A stretch of 64,000 nt of DNA from Actinomadura luzonensis (GCF_022664455.2 NZ_JAKRKC020000001.1:2795001-2859000), one strand, 5' to 3'. Positions 39,820 through 49,330 are shown, counted from the stretch's first letter. The notes: generated by a model from the letters alone, not told the origin. Numbers and translations: made by a program.

Positions 39820-41259
39820 TCAGCGGTAGCCGGGCGGGCGCAGCGGCGGGTGGGCCGCCTGGAGCTGGGCGGCCAGGCCGAGCAGGTGCGGCTCGCCGCC
39901 CGGCGGGGCGACCAGCTGCACCCCGATCGGCAGCCCGCTGGAGTGGGTGGCGATCGGCACGGTGAGCGCGGGCCAGCCGCACATGTTCCACGGCCCGGCG
40001 CCGGGGGCGAAGCGCACGTTCAGCAGCACGTTGCTGACGAACCCGCGCTCGCCCCACCGCTCCGCCCGCGGCGGGACGGCCGCGAGCACCGGCATGACCA
40101 GGGCGTCCGCGTCGCCGAACCACTGGTCGGCCCCGTAGGCGCGCCAGCGCTCCCGGCCCCGCGCCCCGCCGGCGCGCAGCCTGGCCAGGCTTCGCCCGGC
40201 GCGGGCCAGGGCGCGGGTGCGCCGCTCCAGCCGGGCCGGGTCCAGGCCCTCGGTCGTGGTCGCGGCCAGGCTGAGCCAGGTGGCGATGGTGGCGGGGCCG
40301 AGCCAGACGGGCAGCCTGCGCGTGTGCTCGACCACCGTGTGCCCGGCCACGCGCAGGGACTCCGCCGCCGCGCGCACCGCGGCCTGGAACTCCTTGTCCA
40401 CCGGCAGGCCGGGCGGCAAGGGCTGCGGGGCGTAGGCCACCCGCAGGTCGAACGGCTCCGGCCCGTCGGGCGGCGGCTGCGGCCGCCACACCTCGTCGTC
40501 GTCGGCCCACACCGACCGCAGCATCGGCGGGCGCGGGTCCACGCGGCGGCCGGCTTGCCACGCTCCGGCCAGCGTCGGGTCCGCGGCCAGCACCGAGAGC
40601 GCCAGCGCCAGGTCCTCGGCGGTGGTGGCGATCGGGCCGTTCTCGGTCAGCCCGTTCCAGTCCTGCGCGGGGGCGGGCACCAGGCCGGCGCCGGGCTTGA
40701 CGGCGAGCACCCCGCAGGCCGCGCCGGGGATGCGGAGCGAGCCCAGGCCGTCGTTGCCGAGCGCGAGCGGCGCCATGCCGGCCGCCACCGCCGCCGCCCC
40801 GCCCGAGGAGGAGCCGCCCGGGGTGCGCTCGGGGTTCCACGGGTTGCGGACGGTGCCGTACGCGCTGTCGCCGACCGCCACCAGCCCCAGCTCGGGCATG
40901 TTGGTCAGCCCGATGACGAGCGCGCCCGCCGCGCGCAGCCGGGCGACCGTCTCGTGGTCCTGCGCCGCGGGCGTGGCGGAGGACGCCGCCGAGCCGAGCC
41001 GGGTGGGCTCGCCCGCCACCTCCAGGTTGTCCTTCACCGCCACCGGGACGCCGGCGAGCGGCAGCTCGGCGAGGTCCCGGCGCTTCTGGAGGGTCTGCGC
41101 CTCCTCCACGGCCTGCTCGCGCACGGCCCGGAACGCGCCGACCCGCGCGTCCCGGGTCGCGATGGCGTGCAGATGCTCCTCGACGACGGTCACGGCGGTG
41201 ACCTCGCCCTGCCGGACGGCCGTCGCGATCTCGATAGCGGACCTGCCTGCCCACAACAT
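39820..41259 (-). CDS. Amidase (amidase-signature family)
   Basis: 479 aa. The Ser-cisSer-Lys triad is present: Lys in VPVAVKDNLEVAG, cis-Ser in GGSSSGGAAAVAAGM, nucleophile Ser in GLGSLRIPGAACG. It hydrolyses an unknown amide to acid and ammonia. ATG 41259 lacks a Shine-Dalgarno; the frame continues open upstream (GTG near 41303), so the start is uncertain. The gene ends 53 bp from the ALDH-like gene and its strand is shared with the hydrolase upstream. Confidence 0.9.
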   Translation of the reverse strand: MLWAGRSAIEIATAVRQGEVTAVTVVEEHLHAIATRDARVGAFRAVREQAVEEAQTLQKRRDLAELPLAGVPVAVKDNLEVAGEPTRLGSAASSATPAAQDHETVARLRAAGALVIGLTNMPELGLVAVGDSAYGTVRNPWNPERTPGGSSSGGAAAVAAGMAPLALGNDGLGSLRIPGAACGVLAVKPGAGLVPAPAQDWNGLTENGPIATTAEDLALALSVLAADPTLAGAWQAGRRVDPRPPMLRSVWADDDEVWRPQPPPDGPEPFDLRVAYAPQPLPPGLPVDKEFQAAVRAAAESLRVAGHTVVEHTRRLPVWLGPATIATWLSLAATTTEGLDPARLERRTRALARAGRSLARLRAGGARGRERWRAYGADQWFGDADALVMPVLAAVPPRAERWGERGFVSNVLLNVRFAPGAGPWNMCGWPALTVPIATHSSGLPIGVQLVAPPGGEPHLLGLAAQLQAAHPPLRPPGYR

Positions 41260-41297
41260 GTCTAGAGTGTGCAGGTTTTCACTCTTTGTTGCGACCC

Positions 41298-42818
41298 CTA
41301 GCCCTGAGGCTCTTCCGCCGGGCAGCGGGTGCCCCGGGCGGGCACGGTCAGCGAGATCAGGTAGTCGTCCATCGCCCGCGTGGTGCACTCCGTCATGCCG
41401 TAGACGCCGTGACCCCAGCCCTCGTACGTGAGCAGCCTGGCCTTCGGGCCGAGCTGACGGGCCACGTTCGCCGACCACTCGTACGGGGTGTCGGGGTCGT
41501 GCTTCGAGGTGGCGACCAGCAGCGGGGCGCTGCCCTTGTAGCGCAGCCGGTGCTGCGGGTTGTTGACCGGGTGGCCCTGGCAGATCGGCATGTCGCCCAT
41601 CGGCATCGGGTTGTAGCGCATGTCGGGCGCGACCGCGTTGGAGGCGCGCATCACGTCGGCGTACTGCGCGTAGCTCCGCAGCCCCAGGTTCCAGTCCTCG
41701 CACAGGATCGCGGTCGGCAGCTCGGCGGTCTCGCCGCCCACCTGCCAGTTGCCGGGCGGGCCCGGCATGTCGTCCGGCACCGGGCCGCCGTCCAGGGCCA
41801 GCAGCACCTTGGCCTCCAGCCGCCAGGAGGGCGCCTCGTTCATGATGACGCCCAGCCACAGCAGGTTGTGGGCCGGCACCGGGCGGCCGTCGCCCGGCCA
41901 CAGCAGCTCGCCGCGGTCCGCCTTCTCCAGCAGGCTCTTCCACAGCGCCCGGACGTCACGCCCGTGCAGCACGCACTCGCTGTCGCGCTCGCACCAGGCG
42001 ACGAACTCGTCGAAGCTGTCCTGGACGGTGGCCGCCTCGGTCACCTGGAACGCCTTGACGTCCAGGCTGTGGTCCATGTTGCTGTCCAGCACCATGGCCC
42101 GGACCCGGTTCGGGAACAGCTCGGCGTACATCTGCTGGGCCAGCGTGCCGTAGGAGACGCCGTACGAGGTCAGCTTCTCCTCGCCGAGGGCGGCGCGGAT
42201 GGCGTCCATGTCGCGGGCCACGTTGACCGAGTCGAGGTGGTCGTACAGCGGGCCGGTGCGCTTGCGGCAGTCGGCGCGCAGCTTCCTGTCGAAGGCGACC
42301 CACTTGTCGTAGTCGGCCTGGCTGGTCATGACCGGGTACGGCATCTCGTTGTAGACCGAGGCCGAGCAGGTCACCGAGCCGCTGCGGGCGACGCCGCGCG
42401 GGTCGTAGCTGACGATGTCGAAGCGCCGCTGCACGTCCTCGCTGAAGCCGGAGGGGCGCAGGATGTCGTTCACGCCCGAGTTGCCGGGGCCGCCGGGGTT
42501 GGTCAGCAGCGACCCGATGCGCGCGGCCGGGTCGGTGGCCTTGCGCCGGGCGAGGACCAGGTCCACGGTGCGGCCGTTCGGCCGGGACCAGTCGATCGGC
42601 ACGGCCAGGGTGCCGCACTCGACGCTGGGCTCCTCCTCGCACGGCGCCCAGGTGATGCCGCGCCTGCCGACCTCGTCGGTCACGTCCTGGCCGGTGATCG
42701 CGGCGAGGGCCGCGCCGGGGGCCGTTAACAGCGTGGCGACCGTCACGAGGGCGGTGGCGATCACGGTGGTTCTTCTTGGCACAGTGCTCCTGTCGTCGAT
42801 CGACCGGCGGAAGATCAT
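41298..42818 (-). CDS. Secreted alpha/beta-hydrolase (tripeptidyl aminopeptidase-like)
   Basis: 506 aa. Signal peptide cleaved near GAALAAITG (about residue 40). Catalytic Ser in SYGVSYGTLAQQM, acid in KHDPDTPYEW, His in GWGHGVYGM; the oxyanion region is LLTNPGGPGNSGV. The C-terminal segment matches the TAP C-terminal domain of Streptomyces exported tripeptidyl aminopeptidases, which remove tripeptides from secreted proteins. Cys residues (CEEEPSVEC, CPAEEP) may form disulfides. Confidence 0.9.
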   Translation of the reverse strand: MIFRRSIDDRSTVPRRTTVIATALVTVATLLTAPGAALAAITGQDVTDEVGRRGITWAPCEEEPSVECGTLAVPIDWSRPNGRTVDLVLARRKATDPAARIGSLLTNPGGPGNSGVNDILRPSGFSEDVQRRFDIVSYDPRGVARSGSVTCSASVYNEMPYPVMTSQADYDKWVAFDRKLRADCRKRTGPLYDHLDSVNVARDMDAIRAALGEEKLTSYGVSYGTLAQQMYAELFPNRVRAMVLDSNMDHSLDVKAFQVTEAATVQDSFDEFVAWCERDSECVLHGRDVRALWKSLLEKADRGELLWPGDGRPVPAHNLLWLGVIMNEAPSWRLEAKVLLALDGGPVPDDMPGPPGNWQVGGETAELPTAILCEDWNLGLRSYAQYADVMRASNAVAPDMRYNPMPMGDMPICQGHPVNNPQHRLRYKGSAPLLVATSKHDPDTPYEWSANVARQLGPKARLLTYEGWGHGVYGMTECTTRAMDDYLISLTVPARGTRCPAEEPQG

Positions 42819-42866
42819 GACCCCGAATCTAACAGGTGGTGGTTCCGCCCATTGACATATGACTCG

Positions 42867-43532
42867 TTAGCTTTTATGCCATACGCGCAACGGGCCGGCG
42901 ACGCGGAAACCGTGCCGCAGGGCGTCGGACGGGTCCTGCTCGTACCCGACCAGCGGGCGGCCGGGGAACAGGCCAGCCGCCGCCGAGACGACCGCCGCCC
43001 AGACGTCGTCGGCGTCGCAGCCCGCGGCGAACACGTTGGAGACGCCGACCACCCGCGCGCGCGGGGTGAGCACGCACCCGCAGACCACGTCGCCGCCGCC
43101 GATCCGGCCGCCGAGGATCGTCACCTCGTCGAGCAGCGCGGCCGGGAACAGGCCGCGCACCTCGCCGCCGAAGCACGCCTGCTCCCACGCGGGCAGCGTG
43201 CCGGGCGTGACCCGCTCCCACGTGACCCGGCCGGGCCGGGGCGCGGGCGCGGGGTGGTGGATCCACCGGGCCTCGAACAGCACGTCGAAGCCGGGCAGGT
43301 CGAGCGCGGCGAAGCTGTCCTTGACCGAGGCGCCGGGGCCGGCGTCGATGCGGCCGAGCACGTCGGCCGCCGTCGCGGCGGGGGAGAGCGTCACGGCGTC
43401 CGGGTAGTAGAGCGGGGTCCTGACGGCGCTGGTCCAGGCCCGTTCGGCGAACACCCCGCCGCCGCCGTGGGCGCGGCACATGCTCGCGCACCACTCGGCG
43501 TTGTCGCGGGCGGCCAGGGCGGTCACGGTCAC
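42867..43532 (-). CDS. GNAT-like acetyltransferase domain protein
   Basis: 221 aa, low-similarity GNAT or related fold: TWERVTPGTLPAWEQACFGG, LLDEVTILGGRIGGGDVVCG, VVGVSNVFAAGCDADDVWAA and GYEQDPSDALRHGFRVAGPL, the last resembling the end of a GNAT domain. GTG 43532 overlaps the HrpB stop by 4 bp (GTGA), so it is translationally coupled to the helicase. Substrate and link to HrpB are unknown. Confidence 0.75.
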   Translation of the reverse strand: MTVTALAARDNAEWCASMCRAHGGGGVFAERAWTSAVRTPLYYPDAVTLSPAATAADVLGRIDAGPGASVKDSFAALDLPGFDVLFEARWIHHPAPAPRPGRVTWERVTPGTLPAWEQACFGGEVRGLFPAALLDEVTILGGRIGGGDVVCGCVLTPRARVVGVSNVFAAGCDADDVWAAVVSAAAGLFPGRPLVGYEQDPSDALRHGFRVAGPLRVWHKS

Positions 43533-46066
43533 GGGCGGGTCCTCGGGTTCGTGCGGCGGGTGGGCGGCGCGGTGAGCGGGTCCTCGGGCCAGGGGTGCCT
43601 AGGGTAACGGCCGCGCAGCTCCGCGCGGACGGCCCGGTAACCCTCCCGCCAGAACGAGGCCAGGTCCGCCGTCACCGCCACCGGACGCCCCGCCGGGGAC
43701 AGCAGGTGCACCAGCACCGGCACGCCCGCGATCCGCGGCGTCTCCCGCAGGCCGAACACCTCCTGCAGCTTCACCGCCAGCACCGGCTGCTCGCCCGAGT
43801 AGTCGACCCGGACCCGCGACCCGCTCGGCACCTCGACGCGCTCGGGCGCGACCTGGTCCAGGCGCGCGCTCCACGGGACCAGCCGGAGCAGGGCCTGGGC
43901 CACGTCGATGCGCTCCAGGTCGGCGCGGCGGCGGGCGCGCGACAGCTCGGGCTCCAGCCACCTGTCGGCCAGGGCGACGAGGTCGTCCACCGGCGGCCAG
44001 GGGTCGCCGAGGGCGCGGTGGCAGAAGGCCAGCCGGTCGCGCAGCTCCCTGGCCTGCCTGGTCCAGGTCAGGACGTCCTCCGTGCGCAGGCCGTGCAGGA
44101 CGGCGGGGCGGACGTCGGCGTCCGTGAGCGGGGTCGCGGACAGCTCGATCGCGCCCAGGCGCTCGACGGTGCGGGCCGTGACGTCGCCGCGCCGGCCGCC
44201 CGGCGGGACCCGCCACTCGACCTCGTCCTCGACGGTGACCGGGTGGGCGCGCCTGGCCGTCTCCTCGTCGATCGGCACGGCCTGCCGGACGCGGGCCGAC
44301 GCCGACCCCGTGGGCCGGTCGGCCACCGCGATCGCGAGCCATTCCGCGCTCCGGAGGCGGGAGCCGTCGGCGAGCTCGGCCCGCGTCCCGGACGCCATCA
44401 GGTAACCCCCGCCCCGCCGCCGCGCCACCCGTTCCGGGAACGCCAGCGCCACCACCAGCCCGGCCACCTCCTCGTCGGACCCCTCGGGAGAGGAGGCCGC
44501 GGCCCCGGCCGGCTCGGCCGGGCGGCCGGGCTGCCTGGGCTCGGCGGGCCTGGTGGGTGCGGGGGCGGCGGATGTGTTGCGGAGGCGGCGGGTCTCCTGG
44601 CGCCAGCGGGCGGCGAAGCCCGTCCCGCCGCGCCGGGCCGCGCGCCAGACCTCCACCAGGTCGTCCCCCGCGTCCCTCGGCAGTTGCTCCGAGAGCAGCG
44701 CCACCACCTCGGCCGCGCGCGGGCCGCCGTCGAGCAGCGCCCGGGCCAGCCGCGGGTGCACGCCGGCGAGCGCCATCCGCCGCCCCCGCCCGGTGACCTT
44801 GCCGCGCCCTGGGCCGGGGCCGGGCTCCAGCGCGCCCAGCTCGCCCAGCGTGCGGACGGCGGCCGCCAGGGCGGCCGGGGGCGGCGGGTCCAGCAGCGCG
44901 AGGCCGCTCGCGTCCGGGTCGCCCCAGCAGGCCACCTGCAGCGCGAACCCGGTCAGGTCCGCCAGCGCGATCTCCGGCCGGGGATGCTCGGCCAGCCGCT
45001 CGTGCTCGGCCTCGGTCCAGCAGCGGTACACCGCCCCCGGGGCCTCGCGCCCGGCCCGGCCGGCCCGCTGCCCGGCCGCCGCCTTCGACACCCGGACGGT
45101 GGTCAGCGAGCCGAGCCCCCGCGCGTGGTCGGTGCGCGGCTCGCGGGCCAGCCCCGAGTCCACGACCACCCGCACCCCGGGCACCGTCAGGCTCGACTCG
45201 GCGACGGACGTGGCCAGCACCACGCGCCGGGCCGTACCGGGGGCGAGGACGGCGTCCTGCACGTGCGCGGGCGCCCGTCCGTGCACCTGGAGGACGTCCA
45301 CGCCGGCCCCCGCCAGCAGCCCGGCCACCCTGGCGATCTCGCCCACGCCGGGCAGGAAGCACAACACGTCGCCGTCGCGCTCGCCGAGCGCCCGGCGGAC
45401 CACCGCGGCGACGTGCGCCAGCAGCGCGGGATCGACGCGCAGGCCGTGCGGCGGGGCGACCGGGCGCGGCGGCGGCGCCCACACGGTCTCGACCGGGTGG
45501 GTGACGCCGCTCGCCGCCACCACCGGGCCGCCGAGCAGCCGGGCCCAGCGCTCGGCGTCGGCGGTGGCCGAGGTGGCGAGGACGCGCAGGTCGGGGCGGA
45601 GCGTGTCGCGCACGTCCAGCAGGAACGCGAGGGCGGTGTCGGCGTCCAGGTGGCGTTCGTGGCATTCGTCCAGCATGACCGCGTCCACGCCGGCCAGCTC
45701 CTGGTCGCGCTGGAGGCGCTGGAGCAGCACGCCGGTCGTGACCACCTCGACCATCGGGTTGGCGCCGGTGTGGCGCTCGCCGCGGATCGTGTAGCTGACG
45801 CCCATGCGCCGGGCCGCGGCCCGCACCGCGAGCCGGCGCGGCTCGGCGACCAGCACCCGCATCCCGGCCTCGGCCAGGGCGAGCGGGACCACGGTGGTCT
45901 TGCCGGTGCCGGGCGGCGCGGTCAGCACGGCCGTGCCGCCCGCGGCGAGCGCGCCCAGCAGGCCGGGCAGGACGTGCCGGATCGGCAGCCCGTCCCCCAG
46001 AGCGCCGGTCACGGGAGCGTCGCGTTCAGGGCCGGTCCCGGCAGCGTCGCGGTCGGCGCCGGTCAC
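43529..46066 (-). CDS. hrpB: ATP-dependent RNA helicase HrpB
   Basis: About 845 aa DEAH-box helicase. Motif I APPGTGKTT, Ia VAEPRRLAVRAAA, motif II DECHERHLD, motif III ATSATAD, motif V ATSVAESSLT and motif VI QRAGRAGR are visible. The C-terminal third has the HrpB-specific domain with VRVDYSGEQPVLAVKLQEVF and a Pro/Arg-rich tail. GTG 46066 overlaps the ArsR-like stop (GTGA); GTG 46012 is a second in-frame start created by a tandem repeat. The first 28 residues are repeat-derived and probably dispensable. Its biological role is unclear in bacteria. Confidence 0.9.
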   Translation of the reverse strand: MTGADRDAAGTGPERDAPVTGALGDGLPIRHVLPGLLGALAAGGTAVLTAPPGTGKTTVVPLALAEAGMRVLVAEPRRLAVRAAARRMGVSYTIRGERHTGANPMVEVVTTGVLLQRLQRDQELAGVDAVMLDECHERHLDADTALAFLLDVRDTLRPDLRVLATSATADAERWARLLGGPVVAASGVTHPVETVWAPPPRPVAPPHGLRVDPALLAHVAAVVRRALGERDGDVLCFLPGVGEIARVAGLLAGAGVDVLQVHGRAPAHVQDAVLAPGTARRVVLATSVAESSLTVPGVRVVVDSGLAREPRTDHARGLGSLTTVRVSKAAAGQRAGRAGREAPGAVYRCWTEAEHERLAEHPRPEIALADLTGFALQVACWGDPDASGLALLDPPPPAALAAAVRTLGELGALEPGPGPGRGKVTGRGRRMALAGVHPRLARALLDGGPRAAEVVALLSEQLPRDAGDDLVEVWRAARRGGTGFAARWRQETRRLRNTSAAPAPTRPAEPRQPGRPAEPAGAAASSPEGSDEEVAGLVVALAFPERVARRRGGGYLMASGTRAELADGSRLRSAEWLAIAVADRPTGSASARVRQAVPIDEETARRAHPVTVEDEVEWRVPPGGRRGDVTARTVERLGAIELSATPLTDADVRPAVLHGLRTEDVLTWTRQARELRDRLAFCHRALGDPWPPVDDLVALADRWLEPELSRARRRADLERIDVAQALLRLVPWSARLDQVAPERVEVPSGSRVRVDYSGEQPVLAVKLQEVFGLRETPRIAGVPVLVHLLSPAGRPVAVTADLASFWREGYRAVRAELRGRYPRHPWPEDPLTAPPTRRTNPRTRP

Positions 46067-46084
46067 GGGAGCGTCGCGTTCAGC
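46004..46084. repeat. Three-copy 27-bp tandem repeat at the ArsR/hrpB junction
   Basis: Units at 46004-46030, 46031-46057 and 46058-46084, each starting GCCGGTC. Units 1 and 3 are identical except the last base; unit 2 has several changes. As 9-codon units they encode PERDAPVTG / ADRDAAGTG / PERDAPVTG at the HrpB N-terminus. Unit 3 contains the ArsR-like gene's stop and the HrpB GTG; unit 1 contains a second GTG. Confidence 0.93.
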
Positions 46085-46374
46085 ACCGAGTCGAGCAGGC
46101 CGGGGAAGCGGCGGTCGAGGTCGTCGCGGCGCAGGCTCATGTACTTCAGCCTGCCCACCTGCTTGGTCAGCACCACGCCCGCCTCGCGCAGGGTGCGGTA
46201 GTGGTGCGAGGCCGTGGACTTGTGCACGCCGAGGTCGTCGCCCGCCACCCCGCACGACATCTCGCCGGCCACGGCCAGCCGCATGACGATCTCCAGCCGC
46301 ACGGGGTCGGCGAGCGCCCGCAGGACCTCGGTGAGCTCGATGTCCTCGGTGGCGGGATGCGGCAGCAGGCGCAT
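46063..46374 (-). CDS. ArsR-like winged-helix regulator
   Basis: 103 aa. A winged helix of the ArsR class: VLRALADPVRLEIVMRLAVA, then GVHKSTASHHYRTLREAGVV as recognition helix and KQVGRLKYMSLRRDDL as wing. The paired metal-binding Cys of classical ArsR proteins is reduced to one (EMSCGVAGDD), so a metal sensor role is unproven. ATG 46374 is chosen because AAGG lies 8 nt upstream. It diverges from the MFS exporter, which it probably regulates, and overlaps hrpB. Confidence 0.88.
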   Translation of the reverse strand: MRLLPHPATEDIELTEVLRALADPVRLEIVMRLAVAGEMSCGVAGDDLGVHKSTASHHYRTLREAGVVLTKQVGRLKYMSLRRDDLDRRFPGLLDSVLNATLP

Positions 46375-46465
46375 GGGTGAAACCTTATCTCGGTTCAATG
46401 GTTTGACAACAATCCAACTATAAGTCAGTTTGATGAGCATCCAACTGTTCTGTCGTGGAGGCTCC
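46375..46465. promoter_or_regulatory. AT-rich divergent promoter region
   Basis: This 91-bp gap is much richer in A/T than its surroundings. It carries TTGACA (46403-46408) and TATAAG (46419-46424), only 10 bp apart, so they probably belong to different promoters. CAATCCAACT and CATCCAACTG (about 46409-46418 and 46438-46447) are direct repeats that could be operator half-sites. GGAGG precedes the MFS ATG. Confidence 0.45.
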
Positions 46466-47608
46466 ATGAGTTCGCGGCTCTACTCCCTGGCTGTCGGGAA
46501 TTTCGCCATCGGCACCGGCATGTTCGTCACCGCCGGGCTGCTTCCGCCCATCTCCGCCGACCTCGGCGTCTCGCGTTCGGCGGCGGGGCAGCTCATGACG
46601 GTGTTCGCGCTGGCGTACGCGGTGCTGTCGCCCCTGCTCGCCGCGCTGACCGCGCGCCTTTCCCGCCGGCGGCTGCTGCTGCTCGCCCTCGGCGTCTTCG
46701 TGGCGGGCAACGCGCTGACCGCGCTCGCGCCGACGTACCCGCTGGTCCTGGCCACGCGGGTGCTCGCCGCGGCGGGGGCGGCGATGTTCACCCCGACCGC
46801 GTCCGGGGTGGCCAACGCGCTCAGCACGCCCGAGCGGCGCGGCCGGGCGCTGGCGCTGGTGATGGGCGGGCTGAGCGTGTCGTCGGCGATCGGGGTGCCG
46901 CTCGGCACCTGGCTCGGCGGCGCGGCCGGCTGGCGGGCCACGCTCTGGCTGGTGACCGGGCTCGGCGTGCTCGGGCTGGCCTGGGTGGCCGCCGCGGTGC
47001 CCGAGGTCGTGGTCGCCTCCTCCGGGCGGCTGAAGGAGCGCTTCGCGCCGCTGGCCGAGCGGCGGGTGCTGGCGGTGCTGGCGACGCAACTGCTGATGTT
47101 CGCGGCGGGGTTCACCGCCTACACCTACATCGGGTCGCTGTTCGACCTGCCGCTGACGGCCGTGCTGTGGGCGTGGGGGCTCGGCGGCGTCGCGGGCAAC
47201 CAGCTCGGCGGGCGGCTCACCGACCTGTACGGCCCCCGCCGGATGATCATCCTCGGCCTGGCCGCGTCCACGGTCTTCCTGGCCCTCATCCCGGTCGCCA
47301 ACCTCGCCCTGCCCGTCGCGCTGGTGTGGGCGTTCCTGTGGGGCGCGCTCGGCTGGCTGGTGGCCCCGGCGCAGCAGTTCAGGACCGTCGCGGCGGTGCC
47401 GGGCAACGTGCCGATCGGGCTCGGGCTGCTGTCGTCCGCGCAGTACCTCGGGCTGTTCGTGGCCGGGCTCGCGGGCGGCGTCGCGCTCGACGCCTACGGC
47501 CGCGCCGGCGTGACCGCGCTCGCCACCGCGCTCGGCCTGACGGCCCTGCTGGTCACCCTCGCCACCTACCGAGACCTGGCGAAGGCGCCGGTCGCCGAGC
47601 GGGCCTGA
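46466..47608 (+). CDS. MFS transporter (DHA1-type efflux)
   Basis: 380 aa with twelve predicted helices. The N-half has the DHA1 pattern SAAGQLMTVFALAYAVLSPL and the cytoplasmic loop ARLSRRRLLLLALGVFVAGN with the motif-A-like R-x-S-R-R-R. Later helices have GVPLGTWLGGAAGWRATLWL, motif C-like. It likely exports a drug or metabolite in exchange for protons. ATG 46466 is preferred because GGAGG is 5 nt upstream. The ArsR-like protein facing it is a likely regulator. Confidence 0.9.
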   Translation: MSSRLYSLAVGNFAIGTGMFVTAGLLPPISADLGVSRSAAGQLMTVFALAYAVLSPLLAALTARLSRRRLLLLALGVFVAGNALTALAPTYPLVLATRVLAAAGAAMFTPTASGVANALSTPERRGRALALVMGGLSVSSAIGVPLGTWLGGAAGWRATLWLVTGLGVLGLAWVAAAVPEVVVASSGRLKERFAPLAERRVLAVLATQLLMFAAGFTAYTYIGSLFDLPLTAVLWAWGLGGVAGNQLGGRLTDLYGPRRMIILGLAASTVFLALIPVANLALPVALVWAFLWGALGWLVAPAQQFRTVAAVPGNVPIGLGLLSSAQYLGLFVAGLAGGVALDAYGRAGVTALATALGLTALLVTLATYRDLAKAPVAERA

Positions 47609-47688
47609 TCTTCTCCCTCTGCCAGCGGACGCCGCATCGTCCCCGCGGCGGACGACGGCCCGCGTCCCCGGCGCCTACCGTCGGCGGC

Positions 47689-48387
47689 ATGTTGAACAAC
47701 CAGGTGACCTTCCGCCGCGTCGCGGCAGGCGTGCTCCTCATCGCGGCCCCGCTGTTCCAGGCCGTCGCCGTCGTCGTCGACCCGGGCACCTGGGGCGACG
47801 ACCGCGAGGCGGTCAGCTACGGGGCCAACCCCGCGCTCGCGCAGACCGAGTCGGCGCTCTACCACTGGAGCTGGCTGCTGATGGCCGTCGCGGCCCTCGG
47901 CCTGGTGCACGTCACCAGACGCCGGGCGACCGTGCTCGGCCATCTCGCGGGCGCGGCCACCGTCGTCGGCTACATCTCGGCGTCGGCGCTGCTCATGGCC
48001 GATCCGGTCGAGTGGTGGCTGGGCCGGCACTACCCGCCGGACCGGGCGCAGCAGATCCTCGACGAGATGCTGAACCTGCCCGGCGTCGTGATCGGCTTCC
48101 AGATGCCGTGGATGTTCTTCGCGCTGCTCGGCCTGCCGCTGCTGACCGTGGCCGTGTGGCGGGCGCGCTTCGTCGGCTGGTGGGTGCCGCTGCTCGTCTT
48201 CGCCGGGTACGTGCTGTCGTTCCCGGTGCCGTACGGGCCGGTGACCGTGGCGTTCTGGGTGCTGCCCGTCATCGCCCTGGGCCACACCGGCCTCAAGATC
48301 CTCAAGATGGGCGACGAGGCGTGGGCGGCCTACTACCCGGCGCCCGTGCCCGCCCCCGCCGTCGCGCCGGAGACCGCGCCGGCCTGA
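47689..48387 (+). CDS. Hypothetical membrane protein, 232 aa
   Basis: Six hydrophobic segments (about 14-32, 60-76, 85-105, 130-150, 162-178, 185-205), with a short acidic extracytoplasmic loop after the first. The C-terminus is Pro/Ala-rich. No catalytic motif is visible and I do not recognise the family. Its 3' end overlaps the uppP 3' end by 55 bp, so the last 18 codons are shared antisense. Confidence 0.7.
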   Translation: MLNNQVTFRRVAAGVLLIAAPLFQAVAVVVDPGTWGDDREAVSYGANPALAQTESALYHWSWLLMAVAALGLVHVTRRRATVLGHLAGAATVVGYISASALLMADPVEWWLGRHYPPDRAQQILDEMLNLPGVVIGFQMPWMFFALLGLPLLTVAVWRARFVGWWVPLLVFAGYVLSFPVPYGPVTVAFWVLPVIALGHTGLKILKMGDEAWAAYYPAPVPAPAVAPETAPA

Positions 48388-49208
48388 GGGTCGAGCCAGC
48401 CCATGGTGACCGCGAAGAGGATGAACAGCCCCAGCAGGATTCGGTAGACCACGAAGCCGGTGAACCGGTGGGTGCTGATGTAGCGCAGGAACCAGGCGAC
48501 CGCCGCGTACCCGACGGCGAACGAGATGACCGTGGCGAGGATGGTCGGCCCCCACGCGGGGGCCGGCCCCTCGCCGATGTCCTTCAGCTCGAACAGCCCC
48601 GACGCCAGCACCGCCGGGACGGCCAGCAGGAACGAGTACTTCGCGGCGTCCTCGCGCCGGTAGTCGAGCAGCAGGCCCGCCGTGACCGTGCCGCCCGAGC
48701 GGGACACGCCGGGGATCAGCGCCAGGGCCTGGGCGAAGCCGTAGATGATCGCGTGGGTGAAGCTGAGGTGCTTCTCCAGCGTCAGCTTGTTGCGCGCGGT
48801 GTGGTCGGCGAACCACAGGATGATCCCGAAGACGATCAGCGTGGCGCTGACCAGCCGCAGGTCGCGGAAGACCGTCTCGATCTGGTCCTTCAGCAGCAGG
48901 CCGAGGATGCCGATGGGCAGCGTGCCGGCGATGACGTACCAGCCCATGCGGGCCGCCCAGTGCCGCCGCAGCTCCTTGTTCCACAGGGAGCGGGTCCAGG
49001 TGGAGATGATCTCCCAGATCTCCTGGCGGAAGTAGATGAGCACGGCGGTCTCTGTGCCGAGCTGGATGACCGCGGTGAACGCCGCCCCGGGGTCCTCCCA
49101 TCCGGCGAAGGCGGAGACCACGCGGATGTGGGCGCTGGAGGAGATCGGCAGGAACTCCGTGAGCCCCTGGACCAACCCCAAGATCACCGCTTCCAGCCAG
49201 CCGATCAC
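48333..49208 (-). CDS. uppP: Undecaprenyl-diphosphatase UppP (BacA)
   Basis: 291 aa polytopic protein that dephosphorylates undecaprenyl diphosphate to recycle the peptidoglycan lipid carrier. Both catalytic motifs are present: EAVILGLVQGLTEFLPISSS near the N-terminus and IPGVSRSGGTVTAG in the middle. Loss or excess changes bacitracin sensitivity. The C-terminal tail is Gly/Ala-rich and overlaps the convergent gene. Confidence 0.95.
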   Translation of the reverse strand: MIGWLEAVILGLVQGLTEFLPISSSAHIRVVSAFAGWEDPGAAFTAVIQLGTETAVLIYFRQEIWEIISTWTRSLWNKELRRHWAARMGWYVIAGTLPIGILGLLLKDQIETVFRDLRLVSATLIVFGIILWFADHTARNKLTLEKHLSFTHAIIYGFAQALALIPGVSRSGGTVTAGLLLDYRREDAAKYSFLLAVPAVLASGLFELKDIGEGPAPAWGPTILATVISFAVGYAAVAWFLRYISTHRFTGFVVYRILLGLFILFAVTMGWLDPQAGAVSGATAGAGTGAG

Positions 49209-49330
49209 GAGGACACCTTTCCGGGACGCGCGCGCGTAGTGACGAAGGCGAGGTTAGCGGAACTTCGCCCGCAGCTCGCGGCGGACGGCCACACAGCGCG
49301 GGCTCCCGGTGGGCCCCCGGCCGGGTGCCG

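Noticed and set aside
46403..46424. A single -35/-10 promoter from TTGACA and TATAAG
   Set aside because: Spacing is 10 bp rather than 16-18 bp, so they cannot form one standard promoter.
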